Position numbers and translations under genes: made by a program
Notes under the pieces: model-generated
The model's database searches: none
The model's input: only the letters and a program-made list of their open reading frames with translations
What the model was told of the DNA's origin: nothing
NCBI RefSeq assembly: GCF_001831475.1
Contig: NZ_CP017688.1
Span: 2,963,316-3,027,315, forward strand
From: Flavobacterium crassostreae
GTDB lineage: Bacteria > Bacteroidota > Bacteroidia > Flavobacteriales > Flavobacteriaceae
Length of the DNA stretch: 64,000 nt
Direction of reading: 5' to 3'
In this document: piece after piece, positions 32,107 through 41,318 of the stretch
Position numbering within the stretch: the first letter of the stretch is position 1
How the letters are laid out: the number at the start of each line of letters is the position of its first letter

Positions 32107-32150
32107 TCATAACCCTGAGGTCACGAGTTCAAATCTCGTTCTCGCTACCA
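32107..32150 (+). other. Attachment site: 3' half of tRNA-Met(CAT)
   Basis: The segment TTCATAACCCTGAGG supplies anticodon CAT and the 3' anticodon arm; ACGAG-TTCAAAT-CTCGT is an intact T arm, and TCTCGCT-A-CCA is the 3' acceptor strand with encoded CCA. The upstream sequence cannot pair to complete the anticodon stem or the acceptor, so only the 3' half is present. This is the scar left when an element integrates into a tRNA gene; the intact tRNA should lie at the other end, left of the window. Confidence 0.8.
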
Positions 32151-32157
32151 AAAAAAA

Positions 32158-32188
32158 CCCTTAAACAGCAATTGTTTAAGGGTTTTTT
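32158..32188 (+). terminator. Intrinsic terminator after the tRNA remnant
   Basis: CCCTTAAAC and GTTTAAGGG pair perfectly (9 bp) around a 7-base loop, followed by six T. It is probably the original terminator of the tRNA-Met gene, left on the chromosomal side of the att site. Confidence 0.85.
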
Positions 32189-32267
32189 AATTACAAGTTT
32201 TCTGAGTAAGTAAGCCAAGAGATTCCACTATGTTTTACAAAACTCCAAAAAAGCTGTTACAAACACT

Positions 32268-32870
32268 TTATTGATGTTCTAAAGTAGGTAAATACCACTT
32301 CCATTTTACCGCCATCAAACGCACACAAATAATAACTAGTGAGGTAATCAGATACAAAATATCATTTTCTAGACCAAATTTTCGCAATACAAAAAAAACA
32401 CCACCTCCTAATATACAAATAGTGGCGTAAATTTCTTTTCTAAAAATAACCGGTATTTCGTTACACAAAATATCCCTAGTGACTCCTCCAAAACAAGCTG
32501 TCATGGTTCCTAATGCAATACAAATAATAGGATGCAACCCTATATTTATTCCTTTTTCAAGCCCAATTAGGGTAAAAACCCCCAGACCAATAGTATCAAA
32601 CAAAAAGAGTGAGGTCCGTAGTTGATCAAATCTTTTTCTAAACAACAAAGCCAACACAAAGGCTATACTGATGATACATACATACTCCAAATTAAGCATC
32701 CACCCTACAGGAGTATGCCCAATCATTACATCTCGGAGTGTTCCGCCACCAGCAGCAGTAACAAAAGCAATAATAAAAACCCCAAAAGGATCCATTTTTT
32801 TGCTCATAGCCGTTAATGCTCCTGACATAGCAAATGCTAAAGTCCCAATGATATCTAATAAATGAAACAT
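32268..32870 (-). CDS. TRIC (UPF0126, YadS-like) cation channel family protein
   Basis: 200 residues with about seven membrane segments and the two-fold repeat of the family: FAMSGALTAMSKKMDPFGVF, AAGGGTLRDVM, then in the second half ACFGGVTRDILCNEIP. Prokaryotic TRIC proteins form trimeric monovalent-cation channels in the cytoplasmic membrane. First core gene beyond the prophage; it faces the att site terminator. Confidence 0.9.
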   Translation of the reverse strand: MFHLLDIIGTLAFAMSGALTAMSKKMDPFGVFIIAFVTAAGGGTLRDVMIGHTPVGWMLNLEYVCIISIAFVLALLFRKRFDQLRTSLFLFDTIGLGVFTLIGLEKGINIGLHPIICIALGTMTACFGGVTRDILCNEIPVIFRKEIYATICILGGGVFFVLRKFGLENDILYLITSLVIICVRLMAVKWKWYLPTLEHQ

Positions 32871-33075
32871 GATTTTTTAAGTATAAATAATAGCTCGTTG
32901 TATTGTGTAGTGGTTTGCAAAACTATAAAAAATACTCGTTTTACCAGTTTATTTAAGCCATTATTAGCATCTCTTATTTTTATGAGACCACAAAATATTA
33001 TGTCTCAAATTTATAAAACTGCAGTTTCTCTATGTATCTTTGTTTTTTATTTTAAACCTTAAATTTCAAAATCCA

Positions 33076-33861
33076 TTGAAACAAATTGCCTCTATACAAA
33101 ACCCCTTTATAAAATCTTTAGTTCTTTTGCAAGAAAAAGCCAAAAATCGCAAACAAAGTGGTACTTTTTTGATAGAAGGAAAACGAGAAATTTCGTTGGC
33201 ACTAAAAGGAGGCTATACCATAGAGTCTGTATTGTTTTATCCCGAAATTTGTTCGCAAACAGAAGCCGAAAAAACAGCCCCAAACACCCCATTGGTAGAA
33301 ATCAATGCTGCTGTTTTTCAAAAACTTGCCTACCGAGATACAACCGAAGGCATTTTGGCAGTAGCCCAAACAAAACCAATGCAATTGCAGGATTTACAGC
33401 TTTCTAAAAACCCATTAATTCTGATAGCAGAAGCTCCAGAAAAACCAGGAAATATTGGCGCATTATTACGTACGGCGGATGCAGCAAACCTCGATGCGGT
33501 GATTATTGCCAACCCAAAGAGTGATTTGTATAGCCCAAACATAGTACGTTCTAGCGTGGGTTGTTTGTTTACCAACCAAATTGCAACAGGATCAACCGCT
33601 GAGATTATTGCTTTTTTAAAAGACCAAAACATTAATTTTTATTGCGCTACCTTACAAAACGCTACCGCATACCATACACAAGACTACACGACTCCAACTG
33701 CCTTGGTGGTAGGTACCGAAGCCACAGGCCTTACCCAAGACTGGCGAGATGCAGCCAATCAAAACATTATTATACCCATGCAGGGCGAAATTGACAGCAT
33801 GAATGTATCTGTAGCGGCTGCCATCTTGATTTTTGAAGCCAAAAGACAACGCGGTTTTTAA
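33076..33861 (+). CDS. TrmH/SpoU-family RNA 2'-O-methyltransferase
   Basis: 261 residues from TTG 33076-33078 (MKQIASIQNPFIKSLVLLQE). The more upstream TTG at 33040 lies inside a -7 box (TATCTTTG, 33035-33042), so it cannot be the start. An N-terminal substrate-binding part (GTFLIEGKREISLAL) precedes the SPOUT knot: EAPEKPGNIGALLRTADAAN (about 119-138), VVGTEATGLT (about 214-223) and IPMQGEIDSMNVSVAAAILI (232-251). It methylates a ribose in rRNA or tRNA; the exact site is unknown. Confidence 0.9.
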   Translation: MKQIASIQNPFIKSLVLLQEKAKNRKQSGTFLIEGKREISLALKGGYTIESVLFYPEICSQTEAEKTAPNTPLVEINAAVFQKLAYRDTTEGILAVAQTKPMQLQDLQLSKNPLILIAEAPEKPGNIGALLRTADAANLDAVIIANPKSDLYSPNIVRSSVGCLFTNQIATGSTAEIIAFLKDQNINFYCATLQNATAYHTQDYTTPTALVVGTEATGLTQDWRDAANQNIIIPMQGEIDSMNVSVAAAILIFEAKRQRGF

Positions 33862-33962
33862 AGAATCCAACCAACTGCTAGGTTTGTTATTCTATTATAA
33901 ATCAAAATTACTATCGCTAACAAAATTAAAATCCATACTCCATTTATTAAAAAAGCCTCCAA

Positions 33963-34358
33963 ATGAATCTAGAAGAACAAATTGCCAAAGCCGAAACCAG
34001 AATATTCAAAACTGTTTTTCCAAATACAACCAACCACTATGACACCTTATTTGGCGGCACAGCCCTATTTATGATGGATGAAGTAGCTTTTATAACTGCC
34101 ACTCGGTTTACCCGAAAAAGATGCGTAACGGTTTCTTCGGACAAAATTGATTTTACAAAACCCATTCCAGCAGGAACAATTATAGAACTCATAGGCTCTA
34201 TATCTAGAATTGGAAACACCAGTTTAGATGTTAAAGTAGAAATATTTATAGAGCAAATGTATAGCAATAGCAGAGAAAAAGCCATCTCAGGAAGTTTTAC
34301 TTTTGTGGCTTTAGACGAGAACAAAAAACCCATCAGAGTGATGGAACAAACAGAATAA
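33963..34358 (+). CDS. Acyl-CoA thioesterase (hotdog fold, YciA-like)
   Basis: 131 residues. NHYDTLFGGTALFMMDEVAF (about 22-41) carries the catalytic-helix asparagine and aspartate; VSSDKIDFTKPIPAGTIIEL follows. The family hydrolyses medium- to long-chain acyl-CoA in the cytoplasm. A stand-alone gene between the RNA methyltransferase and rsh. Confidence 0.9.
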   Translation: MNLEEQIAKAETRIFKTVFPNTTNHYDTLFGGTALFMMDEVAFITATRFTRKRCVTVSSDKIDFTKPIPAGTIIELIGSISRIGNTSLDVKVEIFIEQMYSNSREKAISGSFTFVALDENKKPIRVMEQTE

Positions 34359-34448
34359 TACTCCACAGCAATAGATTTAATTTTAAAACAAAAGCGCCTT
34401 GTTTAATTGGTAACTTATCCTTATTTTTAGAAAACAAACCACGCCATT

Positions 34449-36668
34449 ATGACCGAAATAGATATAGAGAAAGAAAATAAAGCAATTGCACAGGAGTACA
34501 AAGAATTACTTCGGATTAGTTACCAAACCTTAACTACTGAAGACAAAAAATTAATCCGAAAAGCTTTTGATGTAGCCGTAGAGGCACACAAGGACCAACG
34601 CCGTAAATCGGGAGAAGCCTACATTTTTCACCCTATTGCGGTAGCCAAAATTGTAGCCTCCGAAATCGGTCTAGGAGCCACCTCTATAGCTGCAGCATTA
34701 ATGCATGATGTGGTAGAAGACACCCCAACTACCGTTAAAGATATTGAACGCATGTTTAACCCTAAAGTAGCGCAGCTTGTAGAGGGTTTAACCAAAATTT
34801 CTTTAGTTCAAAAAGACATGAATGTGTCTATGCAAGCAGAGAATTTTAGAAAAATGCTTTTGACTCTCAATGATGATGTACGGGTTATTTTGATCAAAAT
34901 TGCAGACCGATTGCACAACATGCAAACCATGGAGTCTATGGCAGACTACAAGCAAGTCAAAATAGCCTCCGAGACTTTATATATTTATGCTCCCCTAGCC
35001 CATCGTTTGGGACTATATAACATCAAAACAAAGCTAGAAGACTTGGGTTTAAAATATACCGAACCGGTAGTATATAAAACCATTATTAGCAAAATAAAAG
35101 AAACCAAAGAACAACAGGATGCCTATATAAAAGACATCTCAGACGTCATTAAAGCATCCTTAGATATCGAAAGTATCGATTATGTAATTAAAGGCCGTCC
35201 AAAATCCATTTATTCTATCCGTAGAAAAATGAAAGCCCAAAATGTAAGTTTTGACGAAGTGTATGACAAATTTGCACTTCGGATTGTTTACAAATCACCA
35301 CCCAACGAAGAGAAATTTCTTGCCTGGAAAATATACTCCATCGTTACAGACCATTACAGACCAAGCCCTAGTCGTTTAAGAGACTGGATTTCTTCGCCAA
35401 AATCTACGGGTTATGAGGCATTGCACATCACTGTAATGGGACCTAAAGGAAGATGGGTAGAAATACAAGTACGTAGTGAGCGCATGGACGAAATAGCAGA
35501 GAAAGGCTATGCAGCACATTATAAATACAAAAATGGTGGTAGCGAAGAAAACGGCTTAGATGTTTGGCTCAATTTACTTAAAGAAGCCCTAGAAAACTCT
35601 GAGACTAGCGCCGTAGACTTTGTAGAAGATTTTAAAATGAATTTATATTCTAAAGAAATCTACATCTTCACCCCCAAAGGAGACATCAAATCCTTGCCCA
35701 AAGGAGCTACATCCCTAGATTTTGCTTTTAGCATTCACTCCGAAATAGGCATCAAAACTCGTGGAACCCGAGTTAACGGCAAGCTGGTGCCCTTAAATCA
35801 TGAATTAAAAAGCGGAGATCAAGTAGAGATCATTACCTCTGCCAATCAAAAACCTACGATCAACTGGTTGGATTATGTAACTACCTCCCGTGCCAAAAAC
35901 AAAATTCGGAATGTCTTAAACGAAAACACCAAAAAGATTGCCGAAGAAGGAAAAGAAATTCTTACCCGAAAATTAAAACACCTTAAAATTACCGTTAATG
36001 AATCTGTAGTTAATGAGTTGGTTAATTTTTTTCAGCTAAAAACAAGTTTGGATCTCTTTTATCGTGTAGGTGTTGGATCTATAGAAAACCAGCAATTGAA
36101 AGATTATGCCGCACAAAAAAGCAATACCCTAATCAATTTCTTTAAAAACAAAATAAAACGTAACGGACCAACTGCAGATTCGGATATACACAAACCCGTA
36201 TTGAGCAACAAGTTTGACATGCTTGTTTTTGGAAAAGAAGAAGACAAACTAGACTACAAATTCTCTAGTTGTTGCAATCCCATACCTGGAGATCAGGTTT
36301 TTGGATTTGTAACTATTAATGAAGGAATTAAAGTACACAAAAAAGACTGTCCTAACGCCATAGCCATGCAATCCAATTATGCCTATCGGATTATGCAAGC
36401 AAAATGGATTGACTCCTCCCAACAAGAGTTCAAAGCTACCCTCAACATTACCGGAATGGACACCCTAGGACTCACCAACCAATTAACTAAAGTCATTTCG
36501 GGCAACATGAATGTTAATATCCAAAGTATTACTTTAAACGGTGAAGCAGGTTTGTTTAAAGGACAACTTACTGTGGTGGTACAAAACAGTACTCTTTTGA
36601 AAAAATTAATAGAAAACATCAAGAAAATTGACGGAATTGACAAAGTAACCAGAGTATACCAAAACTAA
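34449..36668 (+). CDS. rsh: Bifunctional (p)ppGpp synthetase/hydrolase (RelA/SpoT, Rsh)
   Basis: 739 residues, full length. HD hydrolase domain with FHPIAVAKIVASEIG and the catalytic pair in LMHDVVEDT (86-87); synthetase domain with KGRPKSIYSIRRKM (about 244-257) and DKFALRIVYKS; TGS domain near 400-460 (IYIFTPKGDIKSLPKGATSL); a zinc-finger-like CCNPIPGD near 610; and a C-terminal ACT domain (TLNITGMDTLGLTNQLTKVI). It makes and removes the stringent-response alarmone. Both active centres appear intact. Confidence 0.96.
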   Translation: MTEIDIEKENKAIAQEYKELLRISYQTLTTEDKKLIRKAFDVAVEAHKDQRRKSGEAYIFHPIAVAKIVASEIGLGATSIAAALMHDVVEDTPTTVKDIERMFNPKVAQLVEGLTKISLVQKDMNVSMQAENFRKMLLTLNDDVRVILIKIADRLHNMQTMESMADYKQVKIASETLYIYAPLAHRLGLYNIKTKLEDLGLKYTEPVVYKTIISKIKETKEQQDAYIKDISDVIKASLDIESIDYVIKGRPKSIYSIRRKMKAQNVSFDEVYDKFALRIVYKSPPNEEKFLAWKIYSIVTDHYRPSPSRLRDWISSPKSTGYEALHITVMGPKGRWVEIQVRSERMDEIAEKGYAAHYKYKNGGSEENGLDVWLNLLKEALENSETSAVDFVEDFKMNLYSKEIYIFTPKGDIKSLPKGATSLDFAFSIHSEIGIKTRGTRVNGKLVPLNHELKSGDQVEIITSANQKPTINWLDYVTTSRAKNKIRNVLNENTKKIAEEGKEILTRKLKHLKITVNESVVNELVNFFQLKTSLDLFYRVGVGSIENQQLKDYAAQKSNTLINFFKNKIKRNGPTADSDIHKPVLSNKFDMLVFGKEEDKLDYKFSSCCNPIPGDQVFGFVTINEGIKVHKKDCPNAIAMQSNYAYRIMQAKWIDSSQQEFKATLNITGMDTLGLTNQLTKVISGNMNVNIQSITLNGEAGLFKGQLTVVVQNSTLLKKLIENIKKIDGIDKVTRVYQN

Positions 36669-36792
36669 ACTTGGTATATAAATACAACCCCAAACAGCTC
36701 CTAGAAATGGGCTTTTATTATAAGTATAGCCAGAACAGAAAACCGTTTTTGTTTGAAAACGCACAAATTAATCCAGTTATACTTATTTAAAC

Positions 36793-36824
36793 TTGAAAAC
36801 TATTAAAATAAAAAATTATCTTTG
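36793..36824 (+). promoter_or_regulatory. Promoter of the Fur-family gene
   Basis: -33 TTG at 36793-36795, 21-bp spacer, -7 box TATCTTTG at 36817-36824. The spacing is standard for the flavobacterial main sigma factor. Transcription would start just before the ATG at 36831, giving a nearly leaderless mRNA, and the TTG at 36822 lies within the box and cannot be the start codon. Confidence 0.75.
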
Positions 36825-36830
36825 CCAGAT

Positions 36831-37310
36831 ATGACACTCATTTCCACAGATAACAACAAAAACCAAGAAATTGTAAAAAATGTTTTTACAATGTATCTTG
36901 AAAAAAAAGGCCACAGAAAAACGCCTGAGCGCTATTCTATCCTTCAGGAAATTTACGAAAGTGAAGAGCATTTTGATATAGAAAACCTATATATCAAAAT
37001 GAAAAACAAAAACTACCGCGTAAGTAGGGCTACACTTTACAACACCATAGAATTATTACTAGACTGTGGCTTAGTTAGAAAGCACCAATTTGGTCAAAAC
37101 CAAGCCCATTACGAAAAATCCTATTTTGACAAACAACACGATCATATTATAATGACCGATACTGGCGAAGTAATTGAGTTTTGTGACCCCAGAATTCAAA
37201 CCATCAAAAAAACCATCGAAGAGATTTTTGATGTAGAAATCACCAATCACTCCTTATATTTTTATGGAGTCAAAAAAGGAGTTAAACCCGAAATAAAAAT
37301 AGAAGAATAA
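36831..37310 (+). CDS. Fur-family transcriptional regulator
   Basis: 159 residues from ATG 36831. Winged helix at 15-85 ([20 protein letters not shown], then [21 protein letters not shown]), then the dimer/metal domain with [20 protein letters not shown]. The usual second CxxC zinc pair is absent; only one cysteine near FCDP remains. It may be Fur or a PerR/Zur-like member; target metal unknown. The start is set by the promoter just upstream. It lies 98 bp upstream of purA. Confidence 0.9.
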   Translation: MTLISTDNNKNQEIVKNVFTMYLEKKGHRKTPERYSILQEIYESEEHFDIENLYIKMKNKNYRVSRATLYNTIELLLDCGLVRKHQFGQNQAHYEKSYFDKQHDHIIMTDTGEVIEFCDPRIQTIKKTIEEIFDVEITNHSLYFYGVKKGVKPEIKIEE

Positions 37311-37407
37311 TACATTTGTAAGCAAATCCGTATTACAAATCAATTAAAAATATAAAATTAACTATTTGATAGGCAAAACCTATCGCAACAACAAATAATA
37401 AATAAGA

Positions 37408-38679
37408 ATGGCTGTAGATTTATTACTAGGATTACAATGGGGAGACGAAGGAAAAGGAAAAATAGTGGATGTACTTACTTCCAATTATGATATTATTGCT
37501 CGTTTTCAAGGAGGACCAAATGCAGGACATACGTTAGAATTTGACGGAATAAAACATGTTCTTAGAACCATTCCTTCTGGAATTTTTCATAAAACTGCAG
37601 TAAATGTAATTGGTAACGGAGTAGTTATTGATCCTGTGGTTTTTCAAAAAGAAATTGAAGGTCTTGAAAAATTTAATTTAGACATTAAAAGCAAATTAAT
37701 TATTTCTAGAAAAGCACACTTAATCTTACCTACCCACCGTTTGTTAGATGCCGCTTCGGAGGCTTCAAAAGGCAAAGCAAAAATTGGTTCGACCCTTAAA
37801 GGAATTGGCCCTACGTATATGGACAAAACCGGCAGAAACGGAATCCGCGTAGGAGATATTGAACTAGAAGACTTTAAAGAAAGATATAGAGCCCTAGCAG
37901 ACAAACACCAAGCAATGATTGCGTTTTATGATGTAGCCATTGAGTACAATTTGGAAGAACTAGAGAAAGAATTTTTTGAGTCTATTGAAGAACTTAAAAA
38001 ATTAGACTTCATTGACAGTGAAGAATACATGCACCAAGCCCAAAAAGCAGGCAAATCTATTCTTTGTGAAGGAGCCCAAGGTTCTTTATTAGATGTAGAT
38101 TTTGGAACCTATCCATTTGTAACCTCTTCCAACACCACAGCTGCAGGAGCCTGTACCGGATTAGGGATTGCACCCAACAAAATAAAAGAAGTTTACGGAA
38201 TATTCAAAGCCTATATCACCCGTGTTGGTAGCGGCCCATTTCCAACAGAACTTTTTGACCAAGATGGTACCACTATGGCAAAAGTAGGAAACGAATTTGG
38301 CTCCGTAACCGGAAGACAAAGACGTTGTGGTTGGTTAGACCTAGTTGCGCTAAAATATGCCGTTCAGGTAAATGGCGTTACCCAATTAATGATGATGAAA
38401 GGAGATGTTCTCTCTGGATTTGAGACCTTAAAAATATGTACCGGATATACCTATAAAGGCCAAGATATTGCACATTTTCCTTACAATATTGAACCCGAAA
38501 ATGTAACTCCTGTATACAAAGAATTCAAAGGATGGAAAGCAGATTTAACAGGCATGACCACATACCAAGAATTACCAACAGAATTAAAAGAATATATTGA
38601 ATTTATAGAAAAAGAAGTAGAAGTACCGATCAAAATTGTTTCTGTAGGTCCAGACAGAAAACAAACCATACTTAAATAA
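37408..38679 (+). CDS. purA: Adenylosuccinate synthetase
   Basis: 423 residues. GLQWGDEGKGKIVDVL (8-23) is the GTP loop with the catalytic aspartate; NAGHTLEF (about 38-45) has the catalytic histidine; STLKGIGPTYMDKTGR, then GTYPFVTSSNTTAAGA and GRQRRCGWLD are all present. It joins aspartate to IMP with GTP, the first step to AMP. It ends at a strong terminator. Confidence 0.97.
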   Translation: MAVDLLLGLQWGDEGKGKIVDVLTSNYDIIARFQGGPNAGHTLEFDGIKHVLRTIPSGIFHKTAVNVIGNGVVIDPVVFQKEIEGLEKFNLDIKSKLIISRKAHLILPTHRLLDAASEASKGKAKIGSTLKGIGPTYMDKTGRNGIRVGDIELEDFKERYRALADKHQAMIAFYDVAIEYNLEELEKEFFESIEELKKLDFIDSEEYMHQAQKAGKSILCEGAQGSLLDVDFGTYPFVTSSNTTAAGACTGLGIAPNKIKEVYGIFKAYITRVGSGPFPTELFDQDGTTMAKVGNEFGSVTGRQRRCGWLDLVALKYAVQVNGVTQLMMMKGDVLSGFETLKICTGYTYKGQDIAHFPYNIEPENVTPVYKEFKGWKADLTGMTTYQELPTELKEYIEFIEKEVEVPIKIVSVGPDRKQTILK

Positions 38680-38687
38680 ATAACACA

Positions 38688-38716
38688 AACGCTCTGCTAT
38701 CTCAGAGCGTTTTTTA
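38688..38716 (+). terminator. Terminator of purA
   Basis: AACGCTCTG and CAGAGCGTT pair perfectly around CTATCT, followed by a T run; 9 bp after the stop codon. Confidence 0.9.
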
Positions 38717-38740
38717 TTTTACACCATTAAAACACATCCA

Positions 38741-39322
38741 ATGTACCATCCAGAAATAAAGATCCAAAACACAGAACTACTCTCCAATAACTGGTATATT
38801 TTAAATAAAATAACTTTTGATCTAAAAAAAAATGACAATTCCTGGATTACTCAAAAAAGAGAAGTATACGATCGCGGCAACGGAGCTGCAATTTTGTTGT
38901 ACAATACCCAGACAAAAACCGTTATTTTGACACGTCAGTTTAGACTACCCACGTTTTTAAACGCAAACAAAAGCGGAATGATGATTGAGGTATGTGCAGG
39001 ACTCTTAGATCAAGACAACCCCGAACAATGCATCCTTAGAGAAACCGAAGAAGAAACCGGATACCGCCTACAAACAGTGCATAAAATAATGGAAATTTAT
39101 CCCTCACCCGGAGCCGTTACAGAGATCCTACACTTATTTATAGGCGCCTACGATCCCTCCCAAAAAGTAAGCGAAGGAGGCGGACTAGAACACGAACAAG
39201 AAAACATCGAAGTTCTCGAAATGAAATTTGATCAAGCCTATGCCATGATCGCATCCGGCGAAATTCAAGACGCCAAAACAATCATCCTATTACAGCACGC
39301 AAAAATACAGGGGTTGCTTTAA
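38741..39322 (+). CDS. NUDIX hydrolase, NudK-like (GDP-mannose pyrophosphatase type)
   Basis: 193 residues. The NUDIX box reads GLLDQDNPEQCILRETEEET and continues GY (about 88-109), with the REtxEE core intact. GNGAAILLYNTQTKTVILTR and the later GGGLEHEQENIEVLEM are typical of the NudK/ADP-ribose group. It hydrolyses nucleoside diphosphates linked to sugars; the precise substrate is not fixed by the sequence. Confidence 0.9.
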   Translation: MYHPEIKIQNTELLSNNWYILNKITFDLKKNDNSWITQKREVYDRGNGAAILLYNTQTKTVILTRQFRLPTFLNANKSGMMIEVCAGLLDQDNPEQCILRETEEETGYRLQTVHKIMEIYPSPGAVTEILHLFIGAYDPSQKVSEGGGLEHEQENIEVLEMKFDQAYAMIASGEIQDAKTIILLQHAKIQGLL

Positions 39323-39350
39323 ATTATTTTAAACCCTTTCTCAAAAATGC

Positions 39351-39385
39351 AAAAAGAGGGAACTCCTCAGAAATCCCCTCTTTTT
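39351..39385. terminator. Bidirectional terminator
   Basis: AAAAAGAGGG and CCCTCTTTTT pair over 10 bp, with A and T runs on the two sides, between the converging NUDIX and peroxiredoxin genes. Confidence 0.85.
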
Positions 39386-39410
39386 CTATACAAACAACAC
39401 AATAAACCAC

Positions 39411-40049
39411 TTACTTATTTGGCTGTGGTGTCATTCTCAAATAATATTTAATGGCTGTAAATCCTTTTGGAAATTTAGCTGGAATATCTGCGTCTTTTAT
39501 AGCCGGAGATACTACAACATCTTGGCCATCCTTCCAGTTTGCTGGTGTTGCTACACTATAATTAGCCGTTAATTGCAAACTATCAATTACTCGCAATAAC
39601 TCCTCAAAATTTCTACCAGTAGAGGCTGGATACGTCAAGGTTAATTTAATTTTTTTGTCAGGACCTATTATAAAAACCGAACGCACCGTAAAGGTTTCGT
39701 TCGCCTTTGGATGGATCATGTCATACAAATTGGCAATAGTTTTGTCTGGATCTGCAATGATTGGGTATTGTAGGGTAACGTTTTGTATTTCCTCAATATC
39801 CTTGATCCATTTTAGGTGGGACTCCAAGCCATCCACACTTAATGCTATTACTTTGGTATTTCTTTTTACAAATTCAGGATAATAATTTGCGACCATACCC
39901 AATTCTGTGGTACAAACCGGAGTAAAATCTGCAGGATGCGAAAACAGCACTCCCCAAGAATCTCCTAACCACTCATGAAAATGTAATTTCCCTAATGTTG
40001 TTTCTGCTTCAAAATCTGGAGCAATATCTCCCAAATGTAATGTTGCCAT
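39411..40049 (-). CDS. Peroxiredoxin, Prx6 (1-Cys) type
   Basis: 212 residues. The peroxidatic cysteine is in HPADFTPVCTTELG (about 39-52). VDGLESHLKWIKDIEE (about 77-92), the later PKGFTAIKYYLRMTPQP end and the missing resolving cysteine in the usual place fit the Prx6 group. It reduces hydrogen peroxide and organic peroxides in the cytoplasm. Confidence 0.93.
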   Translation of the reverse strand: MATLHLGDIAPDFEAETTLGKLHFHEWLGDSWGVLFSHPADFTPVCTTELGMVANYYPEFVKRNTKVIALSVDGLESHLKWIKDIEEIQNVTLQYPIIADPDKTIANLYDMIHPKANETFTVRSVFIIGPDKKIKLTLTYPASTGRNFEELLRVIDSLQLTANYSVATPANWKDGQDVVVSPAIKDADIPAKFPKGFTAIKYYLRMTPQPNK

Positions 40050-40140
40050 AATGCTTTTTCTTTTTAAATTTCACTAAAATTACTCAAAAAAAGCCACACA
40101 CCTCCTGACAAAAATCATAAATTAAACCAAAAAAAATCTA

Positions 40141-41052
40141 TTAGATCCATTTTAAAATGCAATACCAAATAAAGAGACTAATAAACGAAATTGGAATTCC
40201 AAAACCAATCATCATACTGCTCAAACGGGGTTTTAAACCATGTGAAGATGCCAAAATAGTTGCCGTTATCATGGGTGCCATGGCAGCCTCTAAGATCGCA
40301 ACCTCTATTGTTTTTGAATGTTGGTTCCAGACCAGCACATACAAAAAATAAATTATAGCCGGAGTAATAATTAATTTATACAAGAGTCCCAGTGCTAAAA
40401 ATTTCCAATGTTGGCTTTTTGTTTCAAATCGTAATTGCAAACCCACAGAAACTAAGGCCAAAGGCGTGACTCCTTTGCCAGCCAATTTAAATAGCTCTTG
40501 GACCCATAACTGAAAATCAAAGCCATAAATATTCATTAAACACGCTATTACAAAAGTAAGAAAAGGAGGGAATACCAGAATTTTTTGGATAATTTGAGCA
40601 CTACTCTTTTCTTCTTTAGAATATACGGTTGCCACCAAAATACCCAACGTAGACAACACCACAAAAGAGCCTGGTTGATCTACCAGTATTGCGGTTTTTA
40701 GGCCTTCTTCTCCATATAATGCTTCAATAATAGGGAAACCCAAAAAAGCCGTATTCCCTAAACCGGCAGTTAAGATCAAACATCCCGTTAGTTTTTTGGA
40801 CCAACCATATTTTTTTGAAAGCAGCCAAAATAACACAAACGCCCCTACAAAACCGATCCAAGCTACTGCAATGGGATATAGTAATTGGTTGTTCCAATGA
40901 ATTTTAGGAATATAAAATAAAGAAAGTGCTGGCAAACAAAGGTAAATGACTATTTTATTTAATTGTTTATAGGTATTTGTAGGAAACCAGCTTGATTTTT
41001 GTAAAAAAAGCCCCAAAAACAAATAAAAAAATATTAGAACTATAGTAATCAT
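40141..41052 (-). CDS. AEC (auxin efflux carrier) family transporter
   Basis: 303 residues with ten or so hydrophobic segments. The GLGNTAFLGFPIIEALYG stretch (about 96-113) and GVTPLALVSVGLQLRF (about 192-207) are the discontinuous helices of the AEC/bile-acid symporter fold. Such proteins carry small organic anions across the inner membrane; the substrate is unknown. Confidence 0.9.
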   Translation of the reverse strand: MITIVLIFFYLFLGLFLQKSSWFPTNTYKQLNKIVIYLCLPALSLFYIPKIHWNNQLLYPIAVAWIGFVGAFVLFWLLSKKYGWSKKLTGCLILTAGLGNTAFLGFPIIEALYGEEGLKTAILVDQPGSFVVLSTLGILVATVYSKEEKSSAQIIQKILVFPPFLTFVIACLMNIYGFDFQLWVQELFKLAGKGVTPLALVSVGLQLRFETKSQHWKFLALGLLYKLIITPAIIYFLYVLVWNQHSKTIEVAILEAAMAPMITATILASSHGLKPRLSSMMIGFGIPISFISLFIWYCILKWI

Positions 41053-41318
41053 ACTAATAAATTGTGTAAGCCTGCAAAAATACCGCTTTAGAATTTAAAA
41101 AAACTACTTTTGAATGACAACCTCCGCAAGAAACACCCGCTTTTGGCGGTATTCTAGGCATTATGCTATTACTTTTAAAATAATGCCTCTATATCTACCT
41201 TTTGTTTTTTTTGAAATTATTTTGGTTTTAATTACTTTTACTCTTCTAAATCTGTACTTTGAATAATCCCAAAAAACCTTCTTCTGTAGATTCTGCCCAA
41301 AAATCAAAATACACTGCC

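Larger units (their letters stand above)
1..32150. mobile_element. Prophage of a tailed phage (right part; left end outside window)
   Basis: Seen: portal and terminase genes, a RecT/RecE-like recombination set, a phage sliding clamp, an S24 repressor and dozens of tightly packed small leftward genes, ending at a tRNA-Met 3' half at 32107-32150. Beyond that point every gene is a core chromosomal gene. No integrase, tail or lysis gene is in the window; by the usual phage order they should lie left of position 1, together with the intact tRNA-Met. Whether the prophage is active cannot be judged. The block 5651-13948 looks like cargo inserted into it. Confidence 0.9.

Noticed and set aside
33040-33075. 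TTG start 36 bp upstream for the RNA methyltransferase
   Set aside because: The codon lies inside the -7 box TATCTTTG; the downstream TTG gives the usual N-terminus.
36822-36830. TTG start for the Fur-family gene
   Set aside because: The codon lies inside the -7 promoter box.
41151-41187. AGGCATTAT/ATAATGCCT hairpin upstream of meaB
   Set aside because: A modest stem without a T run; may be a weak terminator but not supported further.
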